Source: Polaromonas sp.
GTDB taxonomy: Bacteria; Pseudomonadota; Gammaproteobacteria; Burkholderiales; Burkholderiaceae_C
Reading direction: 5' to 3'
DNA length: 5,193 nucleotides
NCBI GenBank assembly: GCA_026786065.1
Contig: JAJAYS010000083.1
Span: 1 to 5,193, forward strand
A model generated the notes under the pieces. It worked only from the letters and a program-made list of their open reading frames with translations, ran no database searches and had not been told where the DNA came from. The translations under genes were made by a program, and so were the position numbers. Positions 5,152 through 5,193 of the stretch are shown in pieces; position 1 is the first letter of the stretch, and each line of letters starts with the position of its first letter.

Positions 5152-5193
5152 GAACGGTTGGGAGAAACAGTATCGCGGCGGCCAGAATACCGC

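Overview
The window is a dense, GC-rich stretch of ordinary bacterial chromosome with every recognisable gene on the minus strand. The gene set, the weak but present Shine-Dalgarno sites, and two kinds of short intergenic repeat (an AT-rich one with the cores TCGCTAT and TAGCTG, and a GC-rich one built on CCCCCTCGGGGGG) suggest a betaproteobacterium of the Comamonadaceae type (Polaromonas, Rhodoferax, Variovorax or Acidovorax relatives). That assignment rests on remembered features of these genomes, not on a search.

Read in the direction of transcription (right to left), the layout is: a DUF1993 protein (5139-4636); an intergenic gap filled by repeat copy 2; a short TspO/MBR-family membrane protein that seems to lack the first of the usual five membrane helices (4509-4105); an EstB/YpfH-type alpha/beta-hydrolase carboxylesterase with an intact Ser-Asp-His triad (4053-3391); a terminator-like hairpin; an M20-type Zn-dependent amidase of the carbamoylase/allantoate amidohydrolase group (3267-2020); a classical short-chain dehydrogenase with RhlG-like features (1910-1107); a GC-rich repeat region; a PaaI-type hotdog thioesterase (901-452); repeat copy 1; and the first 102 codons of a zinc-free MDR-type NADP-dependent oxidoreductase (308 to beyond position 1).

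Gaps between genes are 51 to 205 bases and most hold a repeat or hairpin, so this looks like a run of co-oriented, mostly separately expressed genes rather than one tight operon. The SDR, thioesterase and MDR reductase at the left could all act on acyl-CoA or enone/ketone intermediates and may belong to a larger fatty-acid or aromatic-acid degradation locus to the left of the window. The amidase, esterase, TspO-like and DUF1993 genes are best seen as independent metabolic or accessory genes.

I looked for a new defence, mobile or RNA-based system and found no support for one. The observations most worth a second look are the paired repeat copies, whose palindromic arms differ in sequence but remain self-complementary, the four-helix TspO-like protein whose upstream frame is closed inside one of those repeats, and the terminator-like hairpin whose T-tract runs directly into the ribosome binding site of the amidase gene.
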